NCBI GenBank assembly: GCA_025529335.1
Contig: JAMYHX010000020.1
Location: 1 to 64,000, forward strand
Direction of reading: 5' to 3'
DNA: 64,000 nt
Source: Rhizopus sp. PT2906
Taxonomy: Eukaryota; Mucoromycota; Mucoromycetes; Mucorales; Rhizopodaceae
Shown here: positions 10,556-23,700 of the stretch, in pieces
Layout of the letters: the number at the start of each line of letters is the position of its first letter
How positions within the stretch are numbered: the stretch's first letter is position 1
Position numbers and translations under genes: made by a program
The notes under the pieces: generated by a model
What the model was told of the DNA's origin: nothing
What the model saw: only the letters and a program-made list of their open reading frames with translations
Database searches by the model: none

Positions 10556-11753
10556 TTAATTTGTAATCTGGACTTTGATGGCACCAGTGGAATAATTACT
10601 GGCTGTTTCAAAAGCCTTGAGAGCATCTTTGAATTCAAACTTGTGAGTGACGAGATGCTTGATATCGACTGTACCACTGGCAATCAAATTGATTGCACGA
10701 GGATAAGTATGATGATATCTATTACTTGTAAGCATATTGATGTTGGGTTATGTCAATTGTCATATTTTACCTGAATAAGCCTCGAATATCAACTTCTCTC
10801 ATGGCAAAGTTATTTACAGGAATGCTTTGATCATTCTTTCCAACGCCCACAAGGCAGCAAGTACCAGCATCTCGCGTTGCCATGATGGCAGTTCTAAAAG
10901 ATGACTCGATTCCTGTGCATTCAACCGTACACTCTGCTCCTTCACCACCAAAGAGGTCTCGAATCTCCTTGACAGTCTCTGTTTCAGATTTACCAGGTGT
11001 AACCTTGTATGTGAACGTGGCTCCCATCTTTTTTGCATACTCTAGACGATTCTCTTGTACATCCGTAATACCAATTGGATAAATACCAGTAGCAGCTGCA
11101 ACCGCAAGAACAAGTAAACCAATAGGTCCACAGCCTGTGATCAGTAATGATTTTCCAAACTTGGCTCGAACTCTGTCAATAGCAGCAATCGCAACTGATA
11201 ATGGTTCAAGTAAGGCGCCCTCTTCATAGCTAAGATTATCCGGGATTTTATGCAGCCAACGTGCAGGATGTGTGATATATTTTGCTAATAAACCATCATA
11301 TGGAGGTGTTGATTTAAATACGACGTCAGGACAAAGATGATATCTTCCATTCATACATTGGTCACACAGACTACATGGAATACCACTAAAGTATATAAGA
11401 AGAGTTATTTGGTTATCCAATAGAATAAAATTAACTTACGCTTCAATAGCAACTCTGTCTCCAACCTTTAACGACGTGACATTTTCACCTACTGCTGTCA
11501 CAATACCAGCACTTTCGTGACCCAAAAGCTGAGGTTGAGTCACAGGAAAGATACCGATCTCACCGTGTTTCCAAAGGTGAACATCTGATCCACAAATACC
11601 CGTACACTTTACTTGAACTTGCACTTCGCCTTTCTCTGGTGTTGGAATAGGAATTTCGACGATTTGTAAATGATCCTTTTCTTTTAATTGAACACCCAAG
11701 TTGGTAGTTTGTTTATCAGGAATAATGTATTCGAATCCGTTAGTTTTGGTCAT
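10556..11753 (-). CDS. Zinc-containing sorbitol/xylitol (polyol) dehydrogenase
   Basis: Exons (minus) 11753-11440, 11385-10771, 10724-10556; 365 aa. Medium-chain dehydrogenase: catalytic zinc ligands Cys54 (GICGSD) with His79-Glu80 (LLGHES); structural zinc cysteines 109, 112, 115 and 123 (PCSLCDQCMNGRYHLC); Rossmann motif GCGPIGLL; and Asp in ITDVQENRL after the second strand, pointing to NAD rather than NADP. Such enzymes oxidise xylitol, sorbitol or L-arabinitol to the ketose in the cytosol; which polyol is preferred cannot be read. I chose the ATG at 11753, where similarity begins, rather than the in-frame ATG at 11852, which would add a Phe-rich segment. Acceptor of the last exon is AAG-type (CTTACAAG). 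Confidence 0.88.
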
Positions 11754-12001
11754 GTATTTTTCTTTAAAAATAAACAAAAAAAAAAAAAAGACACGCTCCT
11801 TCTCATTATATTTGTTTTCGGGAAATATCAATGACCAATAGGGGATTTTCAAGAGTTTAATGCAACACTTTATACCAAATCAAGATTATACCATAAATGG
11901 TAAAGTCTTCGAGATGCTAAAGTTATCCCCTTAGCAATGGTTGTCAAAGTGATTGCTTGACATATAAAAGTTTATGTCAGAATAGGTATTTTTTATTATT
12001 A

Positions 12002-15000
12002 TTAACTTTGATATTGATCCAACTATAGAAAAGAGAGTCAGTTCAGCTTTCTTTACACAAGATAATAATAATAATAATACCATCAATGTCATTGTCTTGC
12101 TCGAGTTAAAGCCTTGGTCTCTATAGATACCGACTAAGCTTTGAGCCTTTTCATAAAGTAACTGTTTCAATGAAATGACGATAAATTGGAACTCGTCTGT
12201 TGCATGTTCACGTATATAAGATGCAACTGTGGATACATTTGCATTATCAAGAGCCGCATCCACTTCATCCAAGACGAAGAAAGGTGATGGCTTATAGCTA
12301 CATGGAAGATGTGTTTAATTTTTTTAAACAAAGTCATAAGTGCTTATATACCTGTGTATAGCAAATAATAATGCTAGTGCGGCTACACTCTTTTCACCTC
12401 CAGACAGTTGCTCCATATCACGGAATCTTTTCATAGGTGGCATAGCATGGTATTTGATACCTTCCAAATAAGGCTCTTCAGTATCCTCTAAGCTCAAATA
12501 GGCAGTACCACCCAAGGGGAAGGTTTCATTCTTTGTGAGGTCCTTGTAGACTCTGTCAATATGCTCAGAAATATGACTAAAAGCATCGTAAAACAAGGAG
12601 AACCTAATAGAGAGAGTTATTCACTGCTGTGTAATTGAAAGGTCATCTAGTTACCTCTTTTGCTTGATCGCATTAAATCGTTCTTTAGCAGTTTTGGCTG
12701 CATTTCTTGCCACGCTAAATTCATCCTCTGCAACCTTGAGGCTTTCTTCAACACTTTCAAGTCGGTCTACTGCCTTAAGATTAGGCGCCATTTGCTCAAT
12801 TTCGTCTGTTAATCGTTTGATCTCGTCTTGGAAATCTTTATCCACAGCCTGGCTACTGTCATCACGCTGAAGCTGGCCCAAGCGTGCATAATCAATTTCA
12901 ATAGTCCAGTCGGATGTTAAAATAGAGGTTTGTGAAGGAGGTTCGTCAACGTCCATTGAGGAAGACACGCTGCTATCATCAGTAGCCATTCCTTCTGCCT
13001 GTGAAATTTGTTCACCTTCTACAACAATATCATCCATAGAACCTTGAAGCATGGGTAGATTGATTCCTTCAAGTTTACATTTTCTGAAAATTGCCACTCG
13101 TTCTGCATAATATTTAGAGATCTCCGTTTCAATAGTACCTACTTCCTTCAGAATTTGCTTAACATCCCGACCCTTGACTTCCAATAAATTGCTAATATCA
13201 TTTATCTCTTTTTGCTTATCCTCTTCTTTCTTGGTCTTTCTTTCCAATTCTTGTTTACATGTCTCCAATCTCTCTGTCAAGCTCTCCTTTCTTCCACTCA
13301 TACCATTCAATTCAGCTTCTATTTGGCTCTTGGCAGTTGTATCCGACTTATAACTGGCTTCCAAGCTTTGAAGACGTTTGACAAGCTCATTAAGCTGTTC
13401 CTTTTCAAAATCAAGTTGTGTTTCAAGACGTTGTTTTTGTGATGCAAACTGTGCGCGACGCTCAGAGACTTCATCCGAACCGTTCTGAAGCATAGCTTCA
13501 TACTCTCTAATATTAGCCACATTAATGAGTGCACAAAAGTCTTCAAACACTTGGTCTTCTACTTCAGCAATGCGTTCACGAACACTTGCAATCTTTTGAT
13601 CAAGTTGCTGCATGTATATTTCTGCTTCTCCAAGAGGTTGCTTTGCTTCATTTATCTTGTTACGAATATCTTGGAGTGTGCCATTCAATCCTTCGATCTT
13701 TCGATTGGTCGCTAACTAAAAACGATGATAAGTATCACTTCAGCATGTAAGCTATTTCAAATACCAAGTCATCTTTCAGTGAATCAACTTGCGCTTGTAA
13801 TCTCGCGCAATCGTTTCTTACTGAATCTTCCAAGCTGCCCATGCGTTTGTTCATGCTGATGTTATTGAGTTCAGCCAGATATTCATCTCTTTGTTTCATT
13901 AATTCTAAAAATTCTATTAGTCAATTGAATATTTCGGTAAATCGTCTCTAATTAACCTTCAACTTCGCTCTCGTGCCATTTAGTTACAGGTTGTGTAGGA
14001 GCAGAACCACCAGTCATCAAACCGCTAGGGTGAATGACAGTGCCATCAAGAGTAACCGCTATATATTTCGAATTAGACATGTCATTAACTTATTGCGGGG
14101 GGTTCGTTTTTACCTCTAACAGATTCATTCATGTCAAAACAGACTCGCTTTGCGATACTCAAATTATCACAGACTACTGTGTTTCCACAAGCATACCGGA
14201 CCACCTGTTCATATTGAGAATCAAATTTGACAAGATCAAATGCCGATCTCACTCCTTTCACAAGACTGCTAAGGTTTTGATTAATGGATGGGACTGACAA
14301 TGAATGAAGAGGCAAGAACGTGGCAGTGGGAATATGCTGTTCTTTCATATGCCGAATGCATTCGATAGCAGTTGCTTCATCTTCAACAACAATAGCATCC
14401 ATATTTCTTCCAAACACAGTGGCAATTGCAGTATCATACTTGCGCTGCGTAGGTCTACATAAATCAGATAATTTTCCATGAACATCTGTAAGAAAGAGGT
14501 TTAGTACATGAATACCATCTTGTCTCTTTTGATATCTTACTTGGATAGATTTGCTTCATGGTAGCAATGCTACTGTTAAGCTTGGAATCATTCTCTGTAT
14601 CTTGTAACGTGAGATTAGCATCAAGGAGCTTTGTAAGCGTCTTTTGAAGTTTTTCGTTCAATTCAGCTTCACGACGGTGAATAGTTTCACGCTCATTTAC
14701 AAGTTGAGATAATTCGGCTTGACGTGATTCTAATAATGAAGTCTTCTTCTCGCCTTCAGCTGTGATTTCTACGACTTCTGCTTCTGCATCATGAATTTTG
14801 CTCAATGTTTCAGCTTCCGACTCTTGTAAACTCTCCAGCTTCATGCGTAACTCGTTTGCGCGCTGTTGTTGAGTTCTACGTTGACGCTGATACTGCAGCA
14901 ATTGTTGTTGTTCTTCAGTGGTGTTGTTGTTTACTTCTTCTTTTCTTCTTTCGTAATCCTTGGCTTGTTGTAATGTTAGCTGTGGGATATCACCTGATGA

Positions 15001-15719
15001 AGTAGTAGCAATCGAACCTATATTACAGTCAATACCATGTATTTTCATAAGCACAAGTTCAATTTACTGTTATATTCTTTTTCTGTAGCTATTAATAACT
15101 CCATATCCTTTTCTAGAGAATGAACGACAGACTCCTGCTGTTGTCCATCCCTTTTGACACGTTCAATGTTTAACTCGGTCTGCTTTAATTTTTTCTCAAA
15201 ATTAACTAGCTTCTCTCTAGATTTGATAGAAGTAGGCAATTGATCTTCTAATTCTTTCTGTATTCTACGGATTTGAACTTCAAGTCTTGTTTTTTCACGA
15301 TGAAGCAATGCCCTTTGTTCTCTTGCAGTTTTGAATTGATATTCCAAGGAATCCTAAAAGCGTTACAGTTACAAACCACATCCTTTGTCGGTATAATAAC
15401 CATACCTGTTGACCCTTGGCCTCACTGCTCTTAAAGTACTTTTTGTCTTTTTCTTCGGCCAAGCTATTTGTCTTCATTTCGATGTGATAAAGCTTCCACA
15501 GCAGATACTGTAAGACACATTCTCTTCGGTCTTTTACTTTTTCTTCAAATTTTTCAACTTCCCTCTTTTGCGCCTCGTACTGCTTGATTTCTAAAGCAAG
15601 ACTACGTTTCTTGTTGAATGCGTGTGCACTATTCTCAATGGCCTTTTCCATATCTGCCTTTGCCTTGTCATATTCATCCTTGTATTCCCAGGAACTATAA
15701 AGTGTTAAAGGACAAATAG

Positions 15720-15755
<36 letters not shown>

Positions 15756-16334
15756 AATGGAAAAAGTACTTTACCCACTGATTTGCTCAATAAGCCTTGT
15801 TAAATCTTTTGGATTTTGGCTTGCAACAGATTCGACGTCTCCTTGAAATACCAAAAAGTTCTTTGCTTTTACCAAAATGTTTTCTTTTTCAAGTGCTGTG
15901 TTGTAGTTGGAGTATTGAACAACTCTATCGTTAATGCGATATTCCGAGTTGCCATTACTGTTGATGCTACGCTTGAATCGAATCTCGCGACCTTGATTGT
16001 TCTGATAGACAGCGGTGACAGAGGCATGTCGAGGTGAGCGTCCACTACTGGAGGTCTCGTTATGGCTCATAGCTTCAGAGCGATAAATCATGTCTTTTAG
16101 GTTTTGAGAACGTAAATGACTGGAATGAACGCCAAGAACAAAGGAAATGGCGTCCATCAAGTTGGATTTACCTAATGAACAGTTGTAAGCTTTATTTCAA
16201 ATGAGCAGAAATGGTTTTCAATTACCAGAACCGTTGGGTCCAATGACACTAGTAAATTGGTGGAAGGGACCAATGACTTGGTTTCCTTTATATGATTTGA
16301 AGTTTTCTACTTCAATACGAATCAATTTCCCCAT
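12002..16334 (-). CDS. SMC1: Cohesin subunit SMC1
   Basis: Twelve exons (minus): 16334-16226, 16171-15775, 15694-15406, 15353-15068, 15017-14541, 14485-14114, 14058-13957, 13904-13765, 13715-12655, 12603-12352, 12297-12081, 12022-12002; 1240 aa, close to human SMC1A (1233). Walker A GPNGSGKS at residues 32-39 (split by intron 1), coiled coil, hinge around CRPTQRKYDTAIATVFGRN, second coiled coil, ABC signature LSGGEKSVAALALL and Walker B FFVLDEVDAALD. SMC1 pairs with SMC3 and SCC1 to form the chromatin-holding cohesin ring. The last exon is only 21 nt (LDQYQS then stop). Intron 15695-15774 carries a 35-base T tract in the sense strand. RIX7 lies directly upstream on the same strand, with 113 bp between its stop and this ATG. 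Confidence 0.93.
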
Positions 16335-16447
16335 GGTTTAAAGGAATAAAAAGAAGAAGGAAAAAAAAAGGGGGACGTCGCGCAATCAACGCGAAAACGC
16401 GTAATGAATAAAAGTCCGACAAGTTCAAGACTGCAAGTTTATTCAAA

Positions 16448-19374
16448 TTATCCATACTTCTTTCTTAAACGCTCATAGTGAGCTCGATCTTGAGGTAATA
16501 CAGAGGGCGATACTTTGGTAAATGCCACATCAAAATCTTCCTTGGAAACAAAAATTTCTTCAGCATAAGAGAACACTGCATCCATTCTCATGGATCCAGA
16601 AGAGTAAAATCTAGACCGTAAGGAAGCAACAGCACTTTCTTTAACAAGAGAAGCAAGATCTGCACCAGAGAACCCTTCACAGCGAGGATCATTAGCAATA
16701 TCATGCAATGAAACGTCAGGATGGAGCGGTGTCCTGATACTAAGTTTTTTAAGAATATCATGTCTCTCTTGGGGAGTAGGGAGTTCTACATATAAAAGCT
16801 TGTCAAGACGACCAGGACGAAGCATGGCAGGGTCAATCATATCAGGTCTGTTTGTAGCAGCAATCACATACACTTGACTACGATTTTCAACACCATCTAA
16901 CTCTGTAAGCAGAGTATTTACCACTCGTGCTGAGGCATCGGTTTGTTGATCATCACGTCGAGAACAAAGAGCATCCAGTTCATCAAAAAAGATAACACAA
17001 GGAGCAGAAGCACGAGCACGAGCAAATACTTGACGAACACCGCGTTCACTTTCACCAACATACTTGTTCAAGAGTTCAGGTCCTTTGACCGAAATGAAGT
17101 TGGTATTACTTTCATTAGCAACAGCTTTAGCCAATAAAGTTTTACCACAACCAGGTGGACCCCAAAGTAAGACACCAGCAGGACTAGTAATGCCTACACG
17201 TTCAAAGAATTCAGGATGATTGATAGGTTCAACAACGGCCATACGCAATTCATCACGTACGAACTGCAGAGCACCAATATCATCCCACGAAACATCTGGA
17301 ACGGTTGCAAAGCCTTCACGCTTCGATGAAGGTTGAACCTTTTTAAGTGCGTGTTTAAAATCGTCTTGAGTGATTGCGAGAGATTCGAGCTGGGCTTCAG
17401 TTAGGGGCTCCTTATGTGTTTTGATAAACTCTGATATATTTCTAATCTGCTCTAACGGTGTTTGAGATTCAAATTCTTCTACGGTCGTTGTTGGTATAGG
17501 CTGCTCCTCAACGGCCGTGTCGTCAATGTCCATTGAAGCACCATCTTCACCCTGGTTACCGTCCTCTTGGTTATCATTGTCTGTTGTCATGTTTTCCATG
17601 CTTGGTTTGCCATCTATTTCTTTTTTATCCGAGTTGAGTATGCCCACAGAGCGCAAGTGCTTAAATATGCGTTTCACAGCAATGACACCTGCTGCTGTTA
17701 TAAGAGCCTGAAGATCAGCACCGACATAGCCTGGTGTCGCTTTGGCAAGCTCATCAAAGTCAAATTCACCAGAAAGGCGTAGTTTGGATGATAATACTTG
17801 AAGAATCCTATTCACGACGATTAAACCTATGTTGCTTTTTTTTTTTTAAAAAAAAAAAAAAGAAAACCCTACTTTTTTCGACTTTTTTCGTCTGGTACAC
17901 CCATACTAATTTCTCTATCAAATCTGCCAGCACGTCGTAAAGCTGGATCTAAAGAGTCAGGTCTGTTGGTTGCGCCAATGATCATAACAGGTTTGTTATT
18001 CAGCTTTTCCCAAGATAGGTCTACCATAAAAAGTTAACGTCTTGTCGTATTATTTTGTAAATTGTATACCATCCATGCAAGTCAGTAATTGTGCTACAAT
18101 TCTTCTTTCCATTTCTCTTTGTGCCGTTTCTCTCTTTGGCGTAATGGCATCAATTTCGTCTATAAATAACAAGCAAGGTGCATTGTCCTGATAGATAGGG
18201 ATTAGCTCATATATTTACATTGGCTTCTTTAATTACTTACTCTAGCCTCCTCAAAAACCTCACGAATTTTCTTCTCAGACTCTCCAGACATACCAGACAC
18301 AATAGATGGGGCTGATATGTTAAAGAAAGGCATCCCTAGTTCCTAAAAGCAACATGTTATTTTAAGATGTTGAACATTGATTCAACTTACGCCAGCAATA
18401 GCATGAGCCAACTTTGTCTTACCACAGCCTGGTGGGCCATGCAGCAAAACACCTCTGGGAGGCTGAACACCTGTATGGATATATACTTCGGGATGTGCCA
18501 AAGGCATAGCAATTAACTCCATAATTTCCTCTATGCAGTGATCAATACCACCCAAGTCCGATAATTTGGCTGTAGGTATGAAAGGAGCATCCCTAGTCTC
18601 AGAGGAAGCTATGCAATACAGGTTATGTCTTCTATTTCTTTAGCTATTATACACTCTATTTACGTTTATGGCGCTTTGACGAACCGTCTTTTGCAGCCTT
18701 TGATCGTTTCTTTGACCTTGCTGTAGAATCGACTGTGTTTTCTGTTGAGGTTGCATTTGGCTCGACTGTACTGGCTACTTGATCCTCTGATGGTTGTTCT
18801 ATAGTTGATACAAGAGATGCAGCAGTTAATGTTTGATTTGATGATGCTTGTGATACTGCCGGTGTTGTAGATGGCGTGCTTTTATGTATATTCCAAAGGT
18901 TTGTAACTGATTTATTCATCGCATTATCTTCTTGTGCAGGCTTTTGAATAGAATTATTTAATAATCCCGGAGGTAAACATTCGGTTAACCAAGCTGTGCT
19001 CTCCAATGCATCCTCTTTAGCTTTACTCACCAGTGCATACTCTGCTGTAGCGTCCTCATCTTCTATTGTTTCTGTTCTACTATATACTTCAGTAATACAG
19101 GCTATTAATAATGTTTCTATAGTTACTGTTCATCATTTCTTAGTTCAGAACTGCTCATGTCCTCAAGTACTTTTTCGATAACCATTTCGAGTTGACGTTT
19201 CTTTATTCTCCTCAAAGATGAATCTACCTTCAAGCAGTAATCATATATAGCATAAGATGCAAATTCCTTATGTCCTTCTGCCTTATACAAGTCAAGACAG
19301 TTGAGAACTTTATTTTCAATAGATCGGGTCAACTTGTTGTAGGATCCACCTCCATGACCTTTAGATCTATTCAT
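16448..19374 (-). CDS. RIX7: Ribosome biogenesis AAA ATPase RIX7 (NVL)
   Basis: Seven exons (minus): 19374-19127, 19079-18664, 18608-18391, 18342-18241, 18187-18070, 18020-17873, 17807-16448; 869 aa. N-terminal helical domain, Ser/Thr-rich linker with a KKRSK...KRHKRK nuclear signal, D1 AAA module (HGPPGCGKT about residue 275; FIDEIDAI), acidic insert between D1 and D2, D2 module (GPPGCGKT about 632-639; FFDELDAL; arginine-finger region ATNRPDMIDPAMLRPGR). RIX7/NVL strips Nsa1 from pre-60S particles in the nucleolus. Acidic Asp/Glu and Met-Thr stretches in the insert are normal for the family. Exon 6 ends at an unusual GTAGGG donor next to a T/A homopolymer tract (17836-17862 region). The 5' end is head-to-head with eL20. 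Confidence 0.92.
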
Positions 19375-19567
19375 CGTCTGTTAATACAAGAGTGTATACT
19401 TTTTTTTTTTTTGGAAATGTAAAATTTTAAGTCAATGTCCGGCCCGGAATTGGAAGGAGATCAATACCAAAAATGGAAACATACGGATGGAGGGAGGGGG
19501 GTGTGGAAGAAGTGCCTAAACAAGGACATTATGAATCTCCCTCTTTTTCTTATTACAAGGCAAAACG
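19375..19567. promoter_or_regulatory. Shared divergent promoter of RIX7 (-) and eL20 (+)
   Basis: 193 bp between the two start codons. It contains a T/A homopolymer near the RIX7 end (about 19400-19412), a G-rich block (gatggagggaggggggtgtgg) at about 19484-19505 and a pyrimidine run (CTCCCTCTTTTTCTT) before the eL20 ATG, resembling the pyrimidine leader common at ribosomal protein genes. Both genes serve 60S subunit production, so co-regulation is plausible but not shown. Confidence 0.5.
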
Positions 19568-20498
19568 ATGGCTAGAGTAAGTAATGAAAGGGGGAGCAAT
19601 CTATTTTAATCCTTGGATGATGTATGGATCACATATTCATCCATCCATTCATCCATCAAAACATAGGCTATTTTAGTCACTTTTGTTAAATGTCACCCTA
19701 CGTACTTTTACAGACAGCTTTAACGTGGATTACAATAGAAATGCTCCCCTTCTCTAGATGAATGTTTACAATAGAATGCTAACAGTTATCTCTTTTTTTG
19801 AAATTAACTAGTTCCACGAATATCAGGTATGCAATCGAGAGATCTTCCATTCAATTCATCGCTCACAAACAAACAAACAATACTATAGGTAGTTGGTCGC
19901 AAGCTCCCTTCAGAGCAAGAACCCTCTCCTAAGCTTTTCCGTATGCGTATTTTCGCTCCCAACGTTGTTGTTGCCAAGTCTCGCTTCTGGTACTTCTTGA
20001 AGAAGCTCCGCAAGGTCAAGAAGGCCGCTGGTGAGATTGTTGCTGTCAACGAAGTAAAATAATCAACATACAACAAATAACAACGTATACTCATCATCAT
20101 TTTAGATTCACGAAAAGCGTCCTGAACAAATCAAGAACTTTGGTATCTGGATTCGTTATGACTCTCGCTCCGGTACTCACAACATGTACAAGGAATACCG
20201 TGCCATGAGCCGTGTCGAAGCTGTTGAAACTTGCTGTAAGTTGGATAATATGGTGAATTAACTTGTATTAATGTGGATTTTAATTATAGACCAAGATATG
20301 GCTGCTCGTCACCGTGCTCGTTTCAGATCTGTTCAAATCATTCGTGTTGCTGAAGTCAAGGATGCTGATGTTCGTCGCCAATACATCAAGCAACTCTTGA
20401 CTCCCAAGCTCTCTTTCCCCTTGCCTCATCGTGTTGTCAAGGCCGACAAGAAGCACCGTGCTCTCTTCATTGCCAAGAGACCTACTACCTTCTATTAA
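19568..20498 (+). CDS. RPL20: 60S ribosomal protein eL20 (L18a/L20)
   Basis: Exons 19568-19576, 19812-19826, 19889-20053, 20106-20235, 20290-20498; 175 aa. Spliced protein begins MARFHEYQVVGRKLPSEQEP and continues KLFRMRIFAPNVVVAKSRFW, GIWIRYDSRSGTHNMYKEYR and YIKQLLTPKLSFPLPHRV, which is eL20 throughout. The first two coding exons are 9 nt (ATG GCT AGA) and 15 nt (Phe-His-Glu-Tyr-Gln). They are fixed by the invariant EYQV motif and by phase. Intron 1 is long for this genome (235 nt), a pattern often seen in ribosomal protein genes. Codon use is strongly biased, as expected for high expression. Confidence 0.92.
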
Positions 20499-20700
20499 GT
20501 TTGTTTGTTTTATTAAAACGACTCTTTTTCTAAAATAGAGAGGAATACACAGAAAAGAGGTTTTGCTTGAAATCTTGTATTTATCATTGTCTTTGTGTGT
20601 GAGTGTGATGTTGTCAATTATTGTGATATATCAACAGTTTTGGATTTATCAATCGTCCATACAATTTTCATTGTTTTTGTCTTTCTTTCAAAATAATAAC

Positions 20701-23700
20701 ATGATGGAAAACTCTCCACTGTTTGAGGAAATATGTAAAGTGCTTGACGCTCTAAGTAAAGCAAAAGGAACAACCCAGAAAAAGGAGATCTTTAGCAAAT
20801 ATCTAAACAAATGGAGATCTAATTATGGTCCTGACTTTTATGATGCCATGAGACTATTTCTTCCCAAGGTAGAGAAGAGAGAGAACAAGCAAAAAGGGAA
20901 TGAGCATTCATACCATTTAATAGCTGGATATAAGAGAATATAGCCTGAAAGAGGATGCCCTTGCAGTGAGATTAGTAAAAGCATTAGGACTGAATCCTTC
21001 TTCAGATCATGGACAACATTTGAAGAATTGGAGATTGCCATCCAAGATTAGTGTAAGTTTCAAGATAATTTCAATAAACATAACTTCATGATCTTTGTGG
21101 TAGGCTGTCTGTGGTGATCTTCCAAGCATTGCTCATGAAAAAATAAAAGACAGGTCAAATGTCTCCTTCAGCACAAAGACAGTAAAGGAGACGCATGAAA
21201 TTTTAGATGAATTGGCCAATAGCAACAGGTAATGATGTTCCTTTGTGACACTATTCCCTTTACTTAGCTAGTTTATATAGTATGAATAATCATGTACAAA
21301 TTTTGAAACGAATGATAAAGGCATATACGCCATCTCAGATCCGCTGGCTGCTTCGTATTATAGTCAAAGGTGTGTTATTGATGAAGATTGTAATGTATTA
21401 ATACTTTCTTTAGATTTGAAAATTGGAATGACAGAGAATTCTATTCTTGGTTCATTTCATAAAGACGCAAAGGCTGCCTATGACAGTGGACAAAGTCTAC
21501 GTTATATATGTAGTGAATTAACAACTAGTACTGCAAAGTTTAATGATGAAGTAAGAAAGAAAGAGATATATGCTAACTTTTATCTTATTGTCCTTTGTAG
21601 CACATCTCTATCTTTTATCCTTTAAAACCACAACGTGGAGTGAAAATCTCGGATGAGGAAGTAAAAAAGTTCTTGAATGATAATCAACAACTATTCATTA
21701 AGCGCAATATTAAAGAAACACCCTACTGTTACGTAGAAGAAAAGATTGACGGTGATCGTATGCAAATGCATTATGATCCTGAAGCAGACAAATTCATGTG
21801 GTTTACAAGAAATCAAAATGATTTTACTGAGCGTTTTGGTCATAGCTCAAAAGACTATGGCAGATTATCTAGTAAAATATTTAAAGGTTTACCTTCAAAA
21901 CGGTAGGAGGATATCATTATAAAAAGAATCAAAATGAACGGTATATCATAGAGTCATACTTGATGGTGAAATGGTAGCACATGATCCCAAAACGGGCATC
22001 ATACTGCCCTTTGGGACAGTAAGAACATCAACTCAAAGTAAATATTTCTAGAGTATAAAATCACATATACTGATGTATCTTATAGATGATCCATGGGATT
22101 CTGATGATTCCCAACCTTGCTGTAAAAATTACTACTATTCATACCTTTATATGGCATCACTGATCTTTTTTTTGTGCTCAGTCACTGTCTTTGATATTCT
22201 CTGGTTTGACGATAAATTGATGATGCAATATCCACTAGAGGAACGCATCTATCTTCTTAATTCACTTATCACTCCTCAAGGCAATTATCTGAAATTAATA
22301 CCTAGGAAAAAGCTATATACAGAGGAGGAGCTGATGAGTGAGCTTAATGCTGCCATCAACATGCGGTAAAAATCATTTAATCTGTTTGTATTTGACTATC
22401 AGTCTAACCTAAAGGTTTCAGTATGGAAGGATTAATGGTTAAAATGCCGTTTGCAAGATATGAAATGAAAAAGACAAATGCTTGGCTCAAGTTGAAGCCA
22501 GATTACATGGATGCACTTGTTGAGAATTGTAATTTGCTTGTTGTTGGTAAGTAAATGATGCATGTATGCTTTATATAATGATAACGATTTATGTCCTTCC
22601 GGAACAGGTGCCAAGTATGGTACAGGAAGAAGAAGTAATAAATTGGCTCAATTCTTTTGTGCTGTAAGAGATGATACTATTCCTGAGACTGAAGAGCCAA
22701 GGTATGCACTTTTTAAAGGCCTCTATATGAATTGTAACAAATATTATGTATTATAGATTTGTATCCTTTTCGATGGTTGGGATTGGATTTACAAATGAAG
22801 ATTTCACTCATTTAAAGTAAGGTATTAATTGGAAATGTTACTTTCTAACGATAGTAGCTCCTTAATATCTTCACAAACGAGATATAATCCTAAAAATCAA
22901 CCCAAATGGCTTGTACATCCAAACAACTCATCTGAAAAGCCAGATATCGTTATTGATTATAAACAGTATAGTCTTATATCTCACTTAATGATCAGTAACT
23001 AAAATATATTACATGACAGAAACTTAATTATAGAAACAAAAGCAACTTCAATTGTAGAATCCAGTCAATGGGGTATGCAATGTGCATTAAGATTTCCTCG
23101 ATTTGTCAGAGTAAGAGAGGATAAGAATTGGCAAGACATTACGACAGTTACAGGTAATGTATTGCTTATACTTTGTCTACACCTTCTGACACAAGTGTAA
23201 AGATGTACAAAAAGCAAAACATGAAGGACTGAGCGGGGCAAAACGAAAGACACAAGAAAGGTAAAAAGAAGGGAAATATGAGAGAAAAGTTTAAACTCGA
23301 TATTTCACTAGTCAAAGTTCTCAGAAACACCTAACAAAGAAAAAAAAGATATCAAGAGTAAAGGTTTCTGCTACTAGTATTTTAATAGAAATTAATGCAA
23401 ATATAGTCATTTGCACTTGTAGATACCCAAAGAGGACTTGACTCATCCAATATATCCAAAAAGACAGCTATATTTGAGGCATTGAAGATATGTAATGTAT
23501 CATTTTATCGTATTTAGAATAGATGAACCTCATGCTTATATTAGTTATTGCATCCGGAAATGAAGAGTATTCTAAACAAGAGCTTGAAAAATTGGCTATT
23601 GAAAATGGTGCTGAATGCGTACAAAACGCAGATGCTTCAGATATTGTCATTGCAGGAAGCACAAGTAAGAGAAGCATAACAAAAGAAAGAGAGCCAACAG

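Noticed and set aside
20563..20700. Upstream in-frame extension of the LIG4 first ORF
   Set aside because: It encodes a Leu/Ser/Phe-rich segment unlike ligase N-termini; the ATG at 20701 matches the family start.
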